From the NCBI RefSeq assembly GCF_016811995.1, contig NZ_CP069159.1, forward strand, positions 1,240,001 to 1,304,000: 64,000 bases of DNA, written 5' to 3'. Shown in pieces: positions 1 through 8,637 of the stretch. Source of the DNA: Citrobacter sp. R56. Lineage in GTDB: Bacteria; Pseudomonadota; Gammaproteobacteria; Enterobacterales; Enterobacteriaceae. The translations under genes and the position numbers were made by a program. The notes beneath the pieces are model-generated. The model did no database searches, was not told the DNA's origin, and saw only the letters and a list, made by a program, of their open reading frames with translations. How positions within the stretch are numbered: position 1 is the stretch's first letter; every line of letters begins with the position of its first letter.

Positions 1-11
1 GTAGATTGCGG

Positions 12-29
12 TGTCTCCAAAAGGAGACG
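12..29 (+). promoter_or_regulatory. Candidate GlrR binding site (distal) upstream of glmY
   Basis: TGTC, ten bases, then GACG: one base from the TGTC-N10-GACA element bound by the response regulator GlrR upstream of glmY in E. coli. It lies about 180 bp before the predicted sRNA start, a normal distance for a sigma-54 activator working by DNA looping. The site assignment is inference from the motif and from the glrR gene downstream. Confidence 0.55.
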
Positions 30-74
30 TTTAATTGATTGATTTTTATAGAGTGTGCTGAGTTTGAGATTTGG

Positions 75-92
75 TGTCTCTTTTTGACGACA
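75..92 (+). promoter_or_regulatory. GlrR binding site (proximal) upstream of glmY
   Basis: A perfect TGTC-N10-GACA match, about 125 bp upstream of the GlmY start. Together with the site at 12-29 it forms an upstream activating region for the sigma-54 promoter of glmY. The AT-rich stretch between it and the promoter (about 120-180) would suit IHF-assisted looping, but I did not identify a clear IHF site. Confidence 0.7.
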
Positions 93-181
93 TAAAGGCG
101 AAATCTTACTCACTTTGGCTTTGCTGCTTTTTTGTCATAAAGTTAAATAAAATCATGATGTTAATATAATGCTTTAACTAT

Positions 182-201
182 TGGCATGGTTTCTGCATAA
201 T
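182..201 (+). promoter_or_regulatory. Overlapping sigma-54 and sigma-70 promoter of glmY
   Basis: GG at 183-184 and GC at 195-196 are separated by exactly ten bases inside TGGCATG...TGCA, the -24/-12 signature of sigma-54. CATAAT at 196-201 is a sigma-70 type -10 box eight bases before the sRNA start. In E. coli glmY is known to have overlapping sigma-54 and sigma-70 promoters, and the sequence fits that. Confidence 0.75.
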
Positions 202-208
202 ACTAAGC

Positions 209-392
209 AGTGGCTCATTCACCTTCTTATGTCAGCCCCTTCGGGACGTGCTACATAAACTTCGAATGACGCACAACAAGGTGCCTGCCGTCCAACATCT
301 GATAATAGCGCTGCTTTATCAACCATCGGGCGAAACGTCGAGTTAGGCACCGCCTTATTCCATAACAGAGCCGGGTTAAGCCCGGCTTTGTT
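209..392 (+). ncRNA. glmY: GlmY small regulatory RNA
   Basis: GlmY is an sRNA that, after processing, titrates the adaptor RapZ. This protects its relative GlmZ, which then activates translation of glmS (glucosamine-6-phosphate synthase). The sequence from 209 matches enterobacterial GlmY almost base for base as I remember it, and the position between purL and glrK is conserved. The last hairpin (369-387, AGCCGGG stem) followed by TTTGTTG is the intrinsic terminator. Predicted length is about 184 nt. Transcription is expected to respond to the GlrK/GlrR system encoded immediately downstream. No protein is encoded here; an open frame on the other strand is spurious. Confidence 0.93.
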
Positions 393-450
393 GTATCTGA
401 GGTTTCCCTCAGTTAGCATCCTTCTATTCGTCTCCGATGAGAGTAACGCT

Positions 451-1881
451 TTGAAGCGCTGGTCTGTATTTCCCCGGTCATTACGCCAATTGGTTATGCT
501 GGCATTCCTGCTGATCCTGCTTCCTTTATTGGTGCTGGCATGGCAGGCATGGCAAAGTCTCAATGCCCTGAGTGCGCAGGCGGCGTTAACCAACCGCACA
601 ACCCTGATTGATGCTCGTCGTAGCGAGGCGATGACCAATGCGGCGCTCGGGATGGAACGCAGCTATCGTCAGTACTGTGTGCTGGACGATCCTACGCTTG
701 CGAAGGTCTATCACGGCCAACGAAAGCGCTACAGTGAAATGCTGGACGCGCATGCCGGCGTACTGCCGGATGACAAGCTTTATCAGGCATTGCGTCAGGA
801 TCTGAACGCGCTTACCCAACTACGCTGTACAAACAGCGGTCCGGATGCGGCGGCAGCGGCAAGCCTGGAAGCGTTTGCTCACGCCAACACCGAGATGGTG
901 CAGGCGACGCGAACCGTTATTTTCTCTCGCGGTCAACAGCTTCAGCAGGAAATTGCCGAGCGCGGACAGTTCTTTGGCTGGCAGGCGCTGGTGCTGTTTC
1001 TGGTCAGCCTGGCCATGGTGCTGCTCTTCACCCGTATGATCATTGGGCCGGTAAAAGGGATTGAGCGGATGATTAATCGGCTAGGGGAAGGGCGTTCGCT
1101 GGGGAATGCCGTTTCGTTTACCGGTCCCCGTGAACTACGCTCAGTGGGCCAACGTATTATCTGGTTGAGCGAGCGTTTGTCCTGGCTTGAATCACAACGT
1201 CACCAATTTTTACGCCATCTCTCACATGAACTGAAAACGCCGCTGGCCAGTATGCGCGAGGGAACAGAGCTGTTGGCCGATCAGGTTGTGGGGCCGCTGA
1301 CGCCTGAGCAAAAAGAGGTGGTCGGCATTCTCGACAACAGCAGCCGTAACTTACAGAAGTTGATTGAGCAACTGCTTGATTACAACAGAAAACTGGCAGA
1401 TAGCGCCATTGAACTGGAAAGCGTTGAGATTGAACCGCTGGTCGATATGGTGGTTTCCGCTCACAGTTTGCCAGCCCGCGCTAAAATGATGCATACCGAC
1501 GTCAGACTGGATGCGAATACGTGCCTGGCGGAGCCGATGCTATTGATGAGCGTGCTGGACAATCTTTACTCCAATGCGGTGCACTATGGTGCTGAATCCG
1601 GTAACATTTGTATCAGTAGCCGTCTGCAGGGTGCCACGGTACATATTGACGTCACAAATACCGGCACCCCGATTCCAGAAACAGAAAGAGCCATGATTTT
1701 CGAGCCGTTTTTCCAGGGGAGCCATCAGAGAAAAGGGGCTGTGAAGGGCAGCGGGCTGGGATTAAGCATCGCCAGGGACTGTATCCGTCGTATGCAGGGA
1801 GAACTTTATCTGGTCGATGAGAATGCGCAAGAGGTGTGTTTCCGCATAGAGCTGCCGCTATCTGCATCGAAAAACCATTAA
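451..1881 (+). CDS. glrK: Sensor histidine kinase GlrK (QseE)
   Basis: Inner-membrane sensor kinase of the GlrK/GlrR (QseE/QseF) two-component system, which controls glmY and envelope-related genes. I chose the TTG at 451 (protein starts MKRWSVFPRS, 476 aa) because it matches the E. coli N-terminus and follows GAGAG. The upstream in-frame ATG at 388 lies inside the GlmY terminator. The protein shows an N-terminal membrane segment (about residues 12-32), a periplasmic sensing region, a second membrane segment near residue 180-200, a HAMP-like linker, the H-box SHELKTP with phospho-acceptor His at residue 259, and the G-box GSGLGLSIA of the ATPase domain. First gene of a three-gene operon with qseG and glrR. 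Confidence 0.95.
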   Translation: MKRWSVFPRSLRQLVMLAFLLILLPLLVLAWQAWQSLNALSAQAALTNRTTLIDARRSEAMTNAALGMERSYRQYCVLDDPTLAKVYHGQRKRYSEMLDAHAGVLPDDKLYQALRQDLNALTQLRCTNSGPDAAAAASLEAFAHANTEMVQATRTVIFSRGQQLQQEIAERGQFFGWQALVLFLVSLAMVLLFTRMIIGPVKGIERMINRLGEGRSLGNAVSFTGPRELRSVGQRIIWLSERLSWLESQRHQFLRHLSHELKTPLASMREGTELLADQVVGPLTPEQKEVVGILDNSSRNLQKLIEQLLDYNRKLADSAIELESVEIEPLVDMVVSAHSLPARAKMMHTDVRLDANTCLAEPMLLMSVLDNLYSNAVHYGAESGNICISSRLQGATVHIDVTNTGTPIPETERAMIFEPFFQGSHQRKGAVKGSGLGLSIARDCIRRMQGELYLVDENAQEVCFRIELPLSASKNH

Positions 1882-1904
1882 AAATGAAGCTAAGTCTGGT
1901 GAGT

Positions 1905-2636
1905 ATGCCACACGTTTTTGTTCGAGTGTTTAAACGACTTTTTTCCCGACGGATGTTATTCGCGAGCGTGCCGTGTCTGGCGCTGATGGGGTGTGCCCCG
2001 CACGCGGCTAAACATCTCGTCGGCGATCCATCTCAGGAAAAAATCCCGCCTTATCAACTGGCGGATTACCTTTCTACCGAGTGTGCTGACATTTGGTCAT
2101 TACAAGGGAAGTCCACGGAGAGCAATCCGCTTTACTGGCTGCGGGCAGTTGACTGCGCCGATCGTCTGCTGCCGATTCAGTCGCGTAACGAGGCGCGCGC
2201 GCTTGAAGATGACACCTGGCAGAGTGCCTTTAAGCGTGGGATTTTACTGGCGGATGCCAAAATATCGCCCATTGAGCGGCGCGTTGCCGTTACCCAACTG
2301 GATGCCCTGAGTTCACAGATCCCCGCCCAGGTTCGCCCTCTTTATCAACTCTGGCGCGATGGGCAGATGTTGCAATTACAGCTTGCCGAAGAGCGGCAGC
2401 GTTACAGTAAGCTTCAGCAAACGACAGACAGCGATCTCGATACGTTGCGTCAGCAGCATCAGCATTTACAGGCTCAGCTCGATCTCACCACCCGCAAGCT
2501 GGAGAATTTGACCGATATTGAGCGCCAGCTTTCCACGCGTAAACCCGCCGGTAACTACAATCCTGACGCGACGCGCGGTAACGACAAACCTGACGAAACG
2601 ACGCCAGCGTCATCACAAGATGAGGTAACGCCATGA
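1905..2636 (+). CDS. qseG: Lipoprotein QseG, partner of GlrK
   Basis: Outer-membrane lipoprotein encoded between kinase and regulator; in E. coli QseG interacts with the sensor GlrK/QseE and is needed for its activity. The N-terminus has an arginine-rich start, a hydrophobic stretch and the lipobox LMGC, so the mature protein begins at that Cys (residue 30). The C-terminal half (about residues 150-215) is glutamine/leucine-rich and looks like coiled coil. ATG 1905 gives 243 aa and aligns with the E. coli start; ATG 1884 is an alternative, and neither has a strong Shine-Dalgarno. The stop overlaps the glrR start (ATGA), implying translational coupling. Confidence 0.9.
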   Translation: MPHVFVRVFKRLFSRRMLFASVPCLALMGCAPHAAKHLVGDPSQEKIPPYQLADYLSTECADIWSLQGKSTESNPLYWLRAVDCADRLLPIQSRNEARALEDDTWQSAFKRGILLADAKISPIERRVAVTQLDALSSQIPAQVRPLYQLWRDGQMLQLQLAEERQRYSKLQQTTDSDLDTLRQQHQHLQAQLDLTTRKLENLTDIERQLSTRKPAGNYNPDATRGNDKPDETTPASSQDEVTP

Positions 2637-3970
2637 TCAGCCGCAAACCGGCGCATTTACTGCTCGTGGATGACGATCCGGGCCTGTTAAAACTGCTCGG
2701 GATGCGACTGACCAGCGAAGGTTACAGTGTCGTCACGGCAGAAAGCGGCCAGGAAGGGCTGCGCGTACTGAATCGTGAAAAAGTAGATTTGGTGATAAGC
2801 GACCTGCGCATGGACGAAATGGACGGTATGCAGCTGTTTGTTGAGATCCAGAAAGTACAGCCGGGTATGCCGGTCATTATTTTGACCGCGCACGGTTCGA
2901 TTCCCGATGCGGTAGCCGCAACTCAGCAAGGTGTTTTCAGCTTTCTGACCAAGCCGGTAGACAAAGACGCGTTGTATAAGGCAATCGACGAAGCGCTGGA
3001 GCAGTCGGCTCCCGCGACAGATGATAGCTGGCGTGAATCTATCGTCACCCGTAGCCCGTTAATGCTGCGTGTGCTGGAGCAGGCGCGCATGGTGGCGCAG
3101 TCGGACGTCAGCGTCCTGATTAACGGGCAAAGCGGTACCGGGAAAGAGATCTTTGCGCAGGCTATCCATAACGCCAGTCCGCGCAGCAGCAAACCGTTTA
3201 TTGCGATTAACTGCGGCGCATTGCCGGAGCAGTTGCTGGAGTCTGAATTGTTTGGTCACGCACGCGGAGCATTTACCGGCGCGGTAAGCAATCGCGAAGG
3301 GCTGTTTCAGGCGGCAGAAGGCGGCACGCTATTTCTGGATGAGATTGGTGACATGCCCGCACCGCTACAGGTCAAACTGCTGCGTGTCCTGCAGGAGCGC
3401 AAAGTCAGGCCGCTCGGCAGCAATCGCGATATCGACATTGATGTGCGGATCATCTCTGCTACTCACCGTGACCTGCCCAAAGCGATGACGCGGGGCGAAT
3501 TCCGTGAGGATTTATACTATCGCCTGAACGTGGTGAGTCTGAAAATTCCCGCGCTGGCCGAGCGTGCGGAGGACATTCCACTGCTGGCGAATTATCTGCT
3601 GCGTCAGTCGGCAGAGCGGCATAAACCGTTCGTACGCGCTTTTTCAACGGATGCGATGAAACGGCTGATGACGGCAGGGTGGCCGGGGAACGTCCGTCAA
3701 CTGGTGAACGTTATCGAACAATGCGTGGCGCTCACCTCTTCGCCGGTGATCAGTGATGCGCTGGTGGAGCAGGCGCTGGAAGGGGAGAATACGGCGCTGC
3801 CAACCTTCGTTGAAGCACGTAACCAGTTTGAGCTTAACTATCTGCGAAAACTGCTGCAAATCACCAAAGGCAATGTGACCCATGCAGCGAGAATGGCTGG
3901 GCGCAACAGGACTGAATTCTATAAATTACTCTCCCGTCACGAGCTGGATGCAAACGACTTCAAAGAGTAG
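2633..3970 (+). CDS. glrR: Sigma-54 dependent response regulator GlrR (QseF)
   Basis: NtrC-family activator of the glmY sigma-54 promoter. Domain order is plain: receiver domain (residues 1-120; acidic pocket DDD near 13-15, phospho-Asp about residue 57 in ISDLRMD), AAA+ domain (Walker A GQSGTGKE, the sigma-54 contact loop GAFTGA, Walker B LFLDEIGD), and a C-terminal Fis-type helix-turn-helix near residues 405-440. Length 445 aa is as expected. It overlaps qseG by four bases. Its binding sites are seen at 12-29 and 75-92, so the operon sits beside its own best-known target. Confidence 0.96.
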   Translation: MISRKPAHLLLVDDDPGLLKLLGMRLTSEGYSVVTAESGQEGLRVLNREKVDLVISDLRMDEMDGMQLFVEIQKVQPGMPVIILTAHGSIPDAVAATQQGVFSFLTKPVDKDALYKAIDEALEQSAPATDDSWRESIVTRSPLMLRVLEQARMVAQSDVSVLINGQSGTGKEIFAQAIHNASPRSSKPFIAINCGALPEQLLESELFGHARGAFTGAVSNREGLFQAAEGGTLFLDEIGDMPAPLQVKLLRVLQERKVRPLGSNRDIDIDVRIISATHRDLPKAMTRGEFREDLYYRLNVVSLKIPALAERAEDIPLLANYLLRQSAERHKPFVRAFSTDAMKRLMTAGWPGNVRQLVNVIEQCVALTSSPVISDALVEQALEGENTALPTFVEARNQFELNYLRKLLQITKGNVTHAARMAGRNRTEFYKLLSRHELDANDFKE

Positions 3971-3989
3971 TTTTGATGCCGTAAAGTAA

Positions 3990-4385
<396 letters not shown>

Positions 4386-4390
4386 TTTCA

Positions 4391-4420
4391 ATGCCCTCTC
4401 TGACGAGAGGGCATCTTATT
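4391..4420. terminator. Bidirectional terminator between glnB and hmp
   Basis: A perfect ten-base-pair stem (ATGCCCTCTC with GAGAGGGCAT, 4391-4414) with a four-base loop, a T-rich tail on the plus strand and A/T before it for the minus strand. It sits exactly in the 36-bp gap between the two convergent genes. Confidence 0.85.
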
Positions 4421-4421
4421 G

Positions 4422-5612
4422 TTACAGCACCTTATGCGGGCCGAAACATTCGTAATGAATGTTTTCGTTTTTCACACCGAGATTCACCAGCTGCTTCGCG
4501 GCAAATTGCATAAAGCCGACCGGACCGCAGAGATAAAACTGCATTGACGGATCGCTGATTGCGCCTTCCAGTTTGTTTAAATCCATCAGACCCACGCTAT
4601 CGAATCCGCCTTTGGTGCGATCGTCTGTGGTCGGTTCACGATACCAGGTATGTGCGGTAAAGCGCGGCAGCGTTTTGCCCAGTTCATTCACTTCATCGGC
4701 AAAGGCATGTACGTCGCCATTTTCCGCCGCGTGGAACCAGTTCACCTGTGCGGTGTGATGCGATTTCGCCAGCGTGTCCAGCATCGCCAGCATTGGCGTC
4801 TGCCCGACGCCTGCGGAAATCAGAGAAACAGGGGTATCGTTGGCAACGGCCATAAAGAAATCCCCCGCCGGGGCCGCTAAATGCACCACGTCGCCCACGT
4901 TTGCATGGTTGTGCAGCCAGGTTGAAACCTGGCCGCCATCTTCGCGTTTAACGGCAATACGATAGCCTTTGCCATCCGGCTTGCGGGTCAGTGAATACTG
5001 ACGAATCTCCTGATGCGGGAAACCTTCCGGTTTCAGCCAGACCCCCAGATATTGCCCAGGATGGTACTCTGCGACGGCGCCGCCATCGACAGGCTCGAAC
5101 TCAAAACTGGTAATCAGCGCGCTACGCGGCGTTTTATTCACGATACGGAACGGACGCGTCCCTTCCCAGCCGCCGGTTTTGCCTGCGTTCTCGCTGTAGA
5201 TTTGCGCTTCGCGATTGATAAAGACGTTAGCCAGGACACCGTAGGCTTTTCCCCACGCGTCCAGCACCTCCTGACCCGGGCTAAACATCTCGTCCAGCGT
5301 GGCCAGCAGATGGGCACCCACGATGTTGTATTGCTCTGGTTTGATCTGGAAACTGGTGTGCTTCTGCGCAATTTTCTCGACCGCAGGCAGCAGGGCTGCC
5401 AGGTTTTCAATATTGCTGGCATACGCGGCAATCGCATTAAACAACGCTTCGCGTTGATCGCCATTGCGCTGATTACTCATGTTAAAAATTTCTTTGAGTT
5501 CAGGATTATGCGTAAACATGCGATCGTAGAAATGGGCGGTCAGTTTAGGACCCGTTTCAACCAGCAGGGGAATGGTGGCTTTTACAGTGGCGATAGTTTG
5601 AGCGTCAAGCAT
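4422..5612 (-). CDS. hmp: Flavohaemoglobin, nitric oxide dioxygenase
   Basis: Oxidises NO to nitrate with O2 and NAD(P)H; the main aerobic NO detoxification enzyme. Residues 1-140 are the globin domain, with distal Tyr29 (HFYD) and proximal His85 (AQKHTSF). Residues 150-260 form the FAD domain (RQYSLT motif) and residues 265-396 the NAD(P)H domain ([16 protein letters not shown]). Length 396 aa equals the E. coli enzyme. Expression is predicted to be repressed by NsrR, released by NO, from the box at 5640-5662 just upstream; an FNR-like site overlaps it. Confidence 0.97.
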   Translation of the reverse strand: MLDAQTIATVKATIPLLVETGPKLTAHFYDRMFTHNPELKEIFNMSNQRNGDQREALFNAIAAYASNIENLAALLPAVEKIAQKHTSFQIKPEQYNIVGAHLLATLDEMFSPGQEVLDAWGKAYGVLANVFINREAQIYSENAGKTGGWEGTRPFRIVNKTPRSALITSFEFEPVDGGAVAEYHPGQYLGVWLKPEGFPHQEIRQYSLTRKPDGKGYRIAVKREDGGQVSTWLHNHANVGDVVHLAAPAGDFFMAVANDTPVSLISAGVGQTPMLAMLDTLAKSHHTAQVNWFHAAENGDVHAFADEVNELGKTLPRFTAHTWYREPTTDDRTKGGFDSVGLMDLNKLEGAISDPSMQFYLCGPVGFMQFAAKQLVNLGVKNENIHYECFGPHKVL

Positions 5613-5639
5613 GCGGGCTTCCTTTTAATTAAATTTTTA

Positions 5640-5662
5640 ATGATGCATATCAAATGCATCTT
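5640..5662 (-). promoter_or_regulatory. NsrR operator of hmp with an overlapping FNR-like site
   Basis: Read on the minus strand this is an 11-1-11 dyad beginning AAGATGCATTT and ending ATATGCATCAT, the form bound by the NO-sensing repressor NsrR. It ends 28 bp before the hmp start codon. Within it TTGATATGCATCAT matches the FNR consensus TTGAT-N4-ATCAA in nine of ten positions; FNR repression of hmp is known in E. coli. Confidence 0.8.
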
Positions 5663-5706
5663 ATAAAAATACCCCTGCATTGTAAATGGTTCTTTGTGAT
5701 TTTGCG

Positions 5707-5722
5707 TTTGTAACGTTACAAA
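5707..5722. promoter_or_regulatory. Perfect 16-bp palindrome in the hmp-glyA gap
   Basis: TTTGTAACGTTACAAA reads identically on both strands. A central CG with two half-sites resembles LacI/GalR-family operators, but it is not the PurR consensus and I cannot name the protein. It lies between the hmp promoter and the glyA control region. Confidence 0.4.
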
Positions 5723-5723
5723 A

Positions 5724-5758
5724 TGAAAAGTCTGCATCACAAACCTGAAAAGAATTCC
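5724..5758 (+). promoter_or_regulatory. Candidate MetR sites of glyA
   Basis: Two imperfect copies of TGAA-N5-TTCA: TGAAAAGTCTGCA at 5724-5736 and TGAAAAGAATTCC at 5746-5758. In E. coli, MetR with homocysteine activates glyA from two such sites upstream of the promoter. Each site here matches the second half only partly, so the assignment is moderate. Confidence 0.5.
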
Positions 5759-5805
5759 GCTAAAATCCGTAAGACCTTAATTCGGCAAAGCCTTGTGCTG
5801 CTTGA

Positions 5806-5821
5806 AGGTAATCGTTTGCGT
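5806..5821 (+). promoter_or_regulatory. PurR operator of glyA
   Basis: AGGTAATCGTTTGCGT is a 16-bp match to the PurR palindrome (consensus ACGCAAACGTTTGCGT) with an intact right half. It lies about 40 bp upstream of the glyA -10 box. PurR control of glyA by purines is established in E. coli. Confidence 0.75.
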
Positions 5822-5840
5822 AAAATCCTTTGTCAAGACC

Positions 5841-5868
5841 TGTTATCAACGGATGATTCAGTTATACT
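5841..5868 (+). promoter_or_regulatory. glyA promoter
   Basis: TATACT at 5863-5868 is a good -10 box. TGTTAT at 5841-5846, sixteen bases upstream, is a weak -35, as expected for a promoter that depends on the activator MetR. Confidence 0.6.
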
Positions 5869-5937
5869 GTTGGTCGTTGTCCAACGGGACTGCCTTTTAA
5901 GGCCAAATTTTATCGTTAGCTGAGTCAGGAGATGCGG

Positions 5938-7191
5938 ATGTTAAAGCGTGAAATGAACATTGCCGATTATGATGCCGAACTGTGGCAGGCTATGGAGCAG
6001 GAAAAAGTACGTCAGGAAGAGCATATCGAACTGATCGCCTCCGAAAACTACACCAGTCCGCGCGTCATGCAAGCGCAGGGTTCTCAGCTGACCAACAAAT
6101 ATGCTGAAGGATATCCGGGTAAACGCTACTACGGCGGTTGCGAATATGTGGATGTCGTCGAGCAACTGGCGATCGACCGCGCGAAAGAACTGTTTGGCGC
6201 AGATTACGCTAACGTCCAGCCGCACTCTGGCTCTCAGGCGAACTTCGCGGTCTACACCGCGCTGCTGCAGCCGGGCGATACCGTGCTGGGGATGAACCTG
6301 GCGCAGGGCGGTCACCTGACTCACGGTTCTCCGGTTAACTTCTCCGGTAAACTGTATAACATCGTGCCTTACGGCATCGATGAGTCCGGTAAAATTGACT
6401 ACGCCGACATGGCGAAGCAGGCTCAGGCCCACAAACCAAAAATGATTATCGGCGGCTTCTCTGCCTATTCCGGTATCGTTGACTGGGCAAAAATGCGTGA
6501 AATCGCCGACAGCGTTGGCGCGTACCTGTTCGTCGACATGGCTCACGTCGCGGGTCTGATTGCCGCTGGCGTTTACCCGAACCCGGTTCCACACGCTCAC
6601 GTTGTCACCACCACCACCCACAAAACGCTGGCTGGCCCGCGCGGTGGACTGATCCTGGCGAAAGACGGCAGCGAAGAGCTGTACAAAAAACTGAACTCTG
6701 CCGTCTTCCCAAGCGCTCAGGGCGGCCCGCTGATGCACGTTATCGCGGCGAAAGCCGTGGCGCTGAAAGAGGCGATGGAGCCTGAGTTCAAAACCTACCA
6801 GCAGCAGGTAGCGAAAAACGCCAAAGCGATGGTGGAAGTGTTCCTGAACCGTGGCTACAAAGTAGTGTCTGGCGGTACTGAGAACCACCTGTTCCTGCTG
6901 GATCTGGTCGACAAAAACCTGACCGGTAAAGAAGCGGACGCAGCCCTGGGTCGCGCCAACATCACCGTCAACAAAAACAGCGTACCAAACGATCCGAAGA
7001 GCCCGTTCGTGACTTCCGGTATCCGTATCGGTTCCCCGGCTGTGACTCGCCGCGGCTTTAAAGAAGCGGAAGTGAAAGAGCTGGCTGGCTGGATGTGTGA
7101 CGTGCTGGACAACATCAACGACGAAGCGGTTATCGAACGTATCAAAGGTAAAGTGCTGGATATCTGCGCACGTTTCCCTGTTTACGCGTAA
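5938..7191 (+). CDS. glyA: Serine hydroxymethyltransferase
   Basis: Converts serine and tetrahydrofolate to glycine and 5,10-methylene-tetrahydrofolate, the main source of one-carbon units; PLP-dependent homodimer in the cytoplasm. The PLP lysine is Lys229 in [14 protein letters not shown]. The N-terminal LIASENY and the substrate-binding HSGSQAN motif are present. The start at 5938 ([12 protein letters not shown]) gives the canonical 417 aa and follows AGGAG by seven bases; an ATG two codons earlier is too close to that Shine-Dalgarno. Codon use is strongly biased, as in highly expressed genes. Control by PurR and MetR is predicted from the upstream sites. Confidence 0.98.
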   Translation: MLKREMNIADYDAELWQAMEQEKVRQEEHIELIASENYTSPRVMQAQGSQLTNKYAEGYPGKRYYGGCEYVDVVEQLAIDRAKELFGADYANVQPHSGSQANFAVYTALLQPGDTVLGMNLAQGGHLTHGSPVNFSGKLYNIVPYGIDESGKIDYADMAKQAQAHKPKMIIGGFSAYSGIVDWAKMREIADSVGAYLFVDMAHVAGLIAAGVYPNPVPHAHVVTTTTHKTLAGPRGGLILAKDGSEELYKKLNSAVFPSAQGGPLMHVIAAKAVALKEAMEPEFKTYQQQVAKNAKAMVEVFLNRGYKVVSGGTENHLFLLDLVDKNLTGKEADAALGRANITVNKNSVPNDPKSPFVTSGIRIGSPAVTRRGFKEAEVKELAGWMCDVLDNINDEAVIERIKGKVLDICARFPVYA

Positions 7192-7212
7192 TTCTGCTCT
7201 CAGAAATACCAA

Positions 7213-7234
7213 AGGCCGCGCAAGCGGCCTTTTT
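7213..7234 (+). terminator. glyA intrinsic terminator
   Basis: AGGCCGC / GCGGCCT stem with a GCAA loop followed by TTTTT, 20 bp after the glyA stop. Confidence 0.9.
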
Positions 7235-7330
7235 GCATTTAATGTCTCGGTGTCAGTTCTGACATCTATTGTTCCTGAACTGCGCGGATGTACCGCCAGC
7301 CGATTCTCTGGCCTCCAGAATCGTCAGTAC

Positions 7331-8524
7331 TCACAGATCGTTAAGCTGTGACTCAACGTACAAATAGCCGATTCCCAAAATTTGTTGGGGGCGACTGAGC
7401 TGACCAAAACCGATGTGTGTCGCTTTTGCGCTGGGCCCGTCGTCACGATCAAAGGGGTTAAATCCGGTCTGGCGAATGATCGTGTTCAGCCAGTTTTCAC
7501 CGAACGCGCAGCTGCGTCCGTAAATCCATATCTGATTGATATTAAGAATGTTCAGGAAGTTATACAGGCTCAGACCAATCGCATTAGCGGCACTCTCCAC
7601 CCATGCCTGTACCTGGACGTCGCCGCGCTCCCAGGCGCGAATAAGTGCCGCTGTTGTTAGCTGGTCCGGAGACAATTCTGCGCCAGGTTGTGTTTTCAGC
7701 CAGACCCGGGCCTGTTTTTTCAACGCACTTAATGAAGCGACCGTTTCCAGACAACCGTAGCGACCGCAATCGCAGGCGATACCGTCAGGATTCACAATGG
7801 TGTGTCCAATTTGCCCGCTACCGTACAAGTTACCCCGGTAGATCTGATCGTTAATGACGAACGATGAACCGATGCCATAATCGACGTTAATGACGCAGAA
7901 ATCCTGGTGTGTGGTGCGGTTTTGCCATTTCTCCGCCAGCGCGAGCATGACGCAGTCATTATCCAGCCGCACCTGTACACCCAGTTGTTCTTCCAGCAAA
8001 TACTTTATTTCGATTGGCGTTTTCCATCGCGCCTGGGGCATGGTTTGCGACACGCCAGTGACCGGATCGACCTGCCCATGCACACCCAGCGCCAGGTTGA
8101 TCTGTTGTGTCGGATGCTGCTGTCGATAGTATCGCCAGCACTCCGCAATCGCCTTGAGCAGCGCCTGGGGTTCAGGGGCGTCAACCGAAATGTGCTGATG
8201 TTCGCCCACCGCCAGTAACCGCGAGTCGGCAAGCTGGCACTCAATGCTGGTGGGTGAAATTGTCATGCACAGGGTCCACGCGCCCTGCTGCGGAATTTGA
8301 TAGCTGCCGCTGTTAAGTCCACGGGCACTCATATTTTCGAGAGAGTGGCTGATGCGTCCTTCGTCCAGCAACTCTTCCAGAATGTTACTGACGGCCGGAA
8401 TCGACAAGCCGGTTCGTTGGGCGAGTTGCGATTTACTGAGCTGTTTTTCTCGCCATAAATGTGACAAAAACAGTGCCTTGTTAGCCTGGCGGACCCGCGC
8501 ATTATTGAGACCCAATCGCAACAT
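7331..8524 (-). CDS. yphH: ROK-family transcriptional regulator YphH
   Basis: Likely repressor of the divergent yphG operon; the inducing sugar is unknown. Residues 20-60 form a winged helix-turn-helix (LSKSQLAQRTGLSIPAVSN), and residues 85-390 form a ROK sugar-kinase-like fold with the zinc-binding signature CDCGRYGCLE (Cys251, Cys253, Cys258). The Asp that is catalytic in ROK kinases is kept in LDND near residue 190, but the phosphate loop looks degenerate, so it is probably a sugar sensor rather than a kinase. It is 397 aa, the same as E. coli YphH, which also sits beside glyA and yphG. The 113-bp gap to yphG should hold its operator. Confidence 0.9.
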   Translation of the reverse strand: MLRLGLNNARVRQANKALFLSHLWREKQLSKSQLAQRTGLSIPAVSNILEELLDEGRISHSLENMSARGLNSGSYQIPQQGAWTLCMTISPTSIECQLADSRLLAVGEHQHISVDAPEPQALLKAIAECWRYYRQQHPTQQINLALGVHGQVDPVTGVSQTMPQARWKTPIEIKYLLEEQLGVQVRLDNDCVMLALAEKWQNRTTHQDFCVINVDYGIGSSFVINDQIYRGNLYGSGQIGHTIVNPDGIACDCGRYGCLETVASLSALKKQARVWLKTQPGAELSPDQLTTAALIRAWERGDVQVQAWVESAANAIGLSLYNFLNILNINQIWIYGRSCAFGENWLNTIIRQTGFNPFDRDDGPSAKATHIGFGQLSRPQQILGIGYLYVESQLNDL

Positions 8525-8546
8525 ATACTTAACTCCCTTAACTGTA

Positions 8547-8563
8547 TTGCGTGAACGTTGCGT
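8547..8563. promoter_or_regulatory. Tandem TTGCGT repeat in the yphH-yphG gap
   Basis: TTGCGT occurs at 8547-8552 and again at 8558-8563, eleven bases apart, so both copies face the same side of the helix. The placement between the divergent start codons suggests a binding site for YphH or another regulator. No known consensus is matched. Confidence 0.3.
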
Positions 8564-8637
8564 ATTTTAGCAGCGAACTGGCGCTATAAACTCACCGTAT
8601 TCTCTTTTTTACTTTATTTCATTTAGTGGAGAAACGC

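Noticed and set aside
388-450. Upstream ATG extension of glrK
   Set aside because: The codons overlap the GlmY terminator; the conserved N-terminus starts at TTG 451.
219-638. 139-aa open frame on the minus strand over GlmY and the glrK start
   Set aside because: It lies antisense to the sRNA and the kinase gene, has no ribosome-binding site and shows no family features.
5013-5666. 217-aa plus-strand frame across hmp
   Set aside because: Antisense shadow of a well-conserved gene; its sequence follows hmp codon bias.
5941-7212. 423-aa minus-strand frame across glyA
   Set aside because: Antisense shadow caused by the strong codon bias of glyA; no protein family features.
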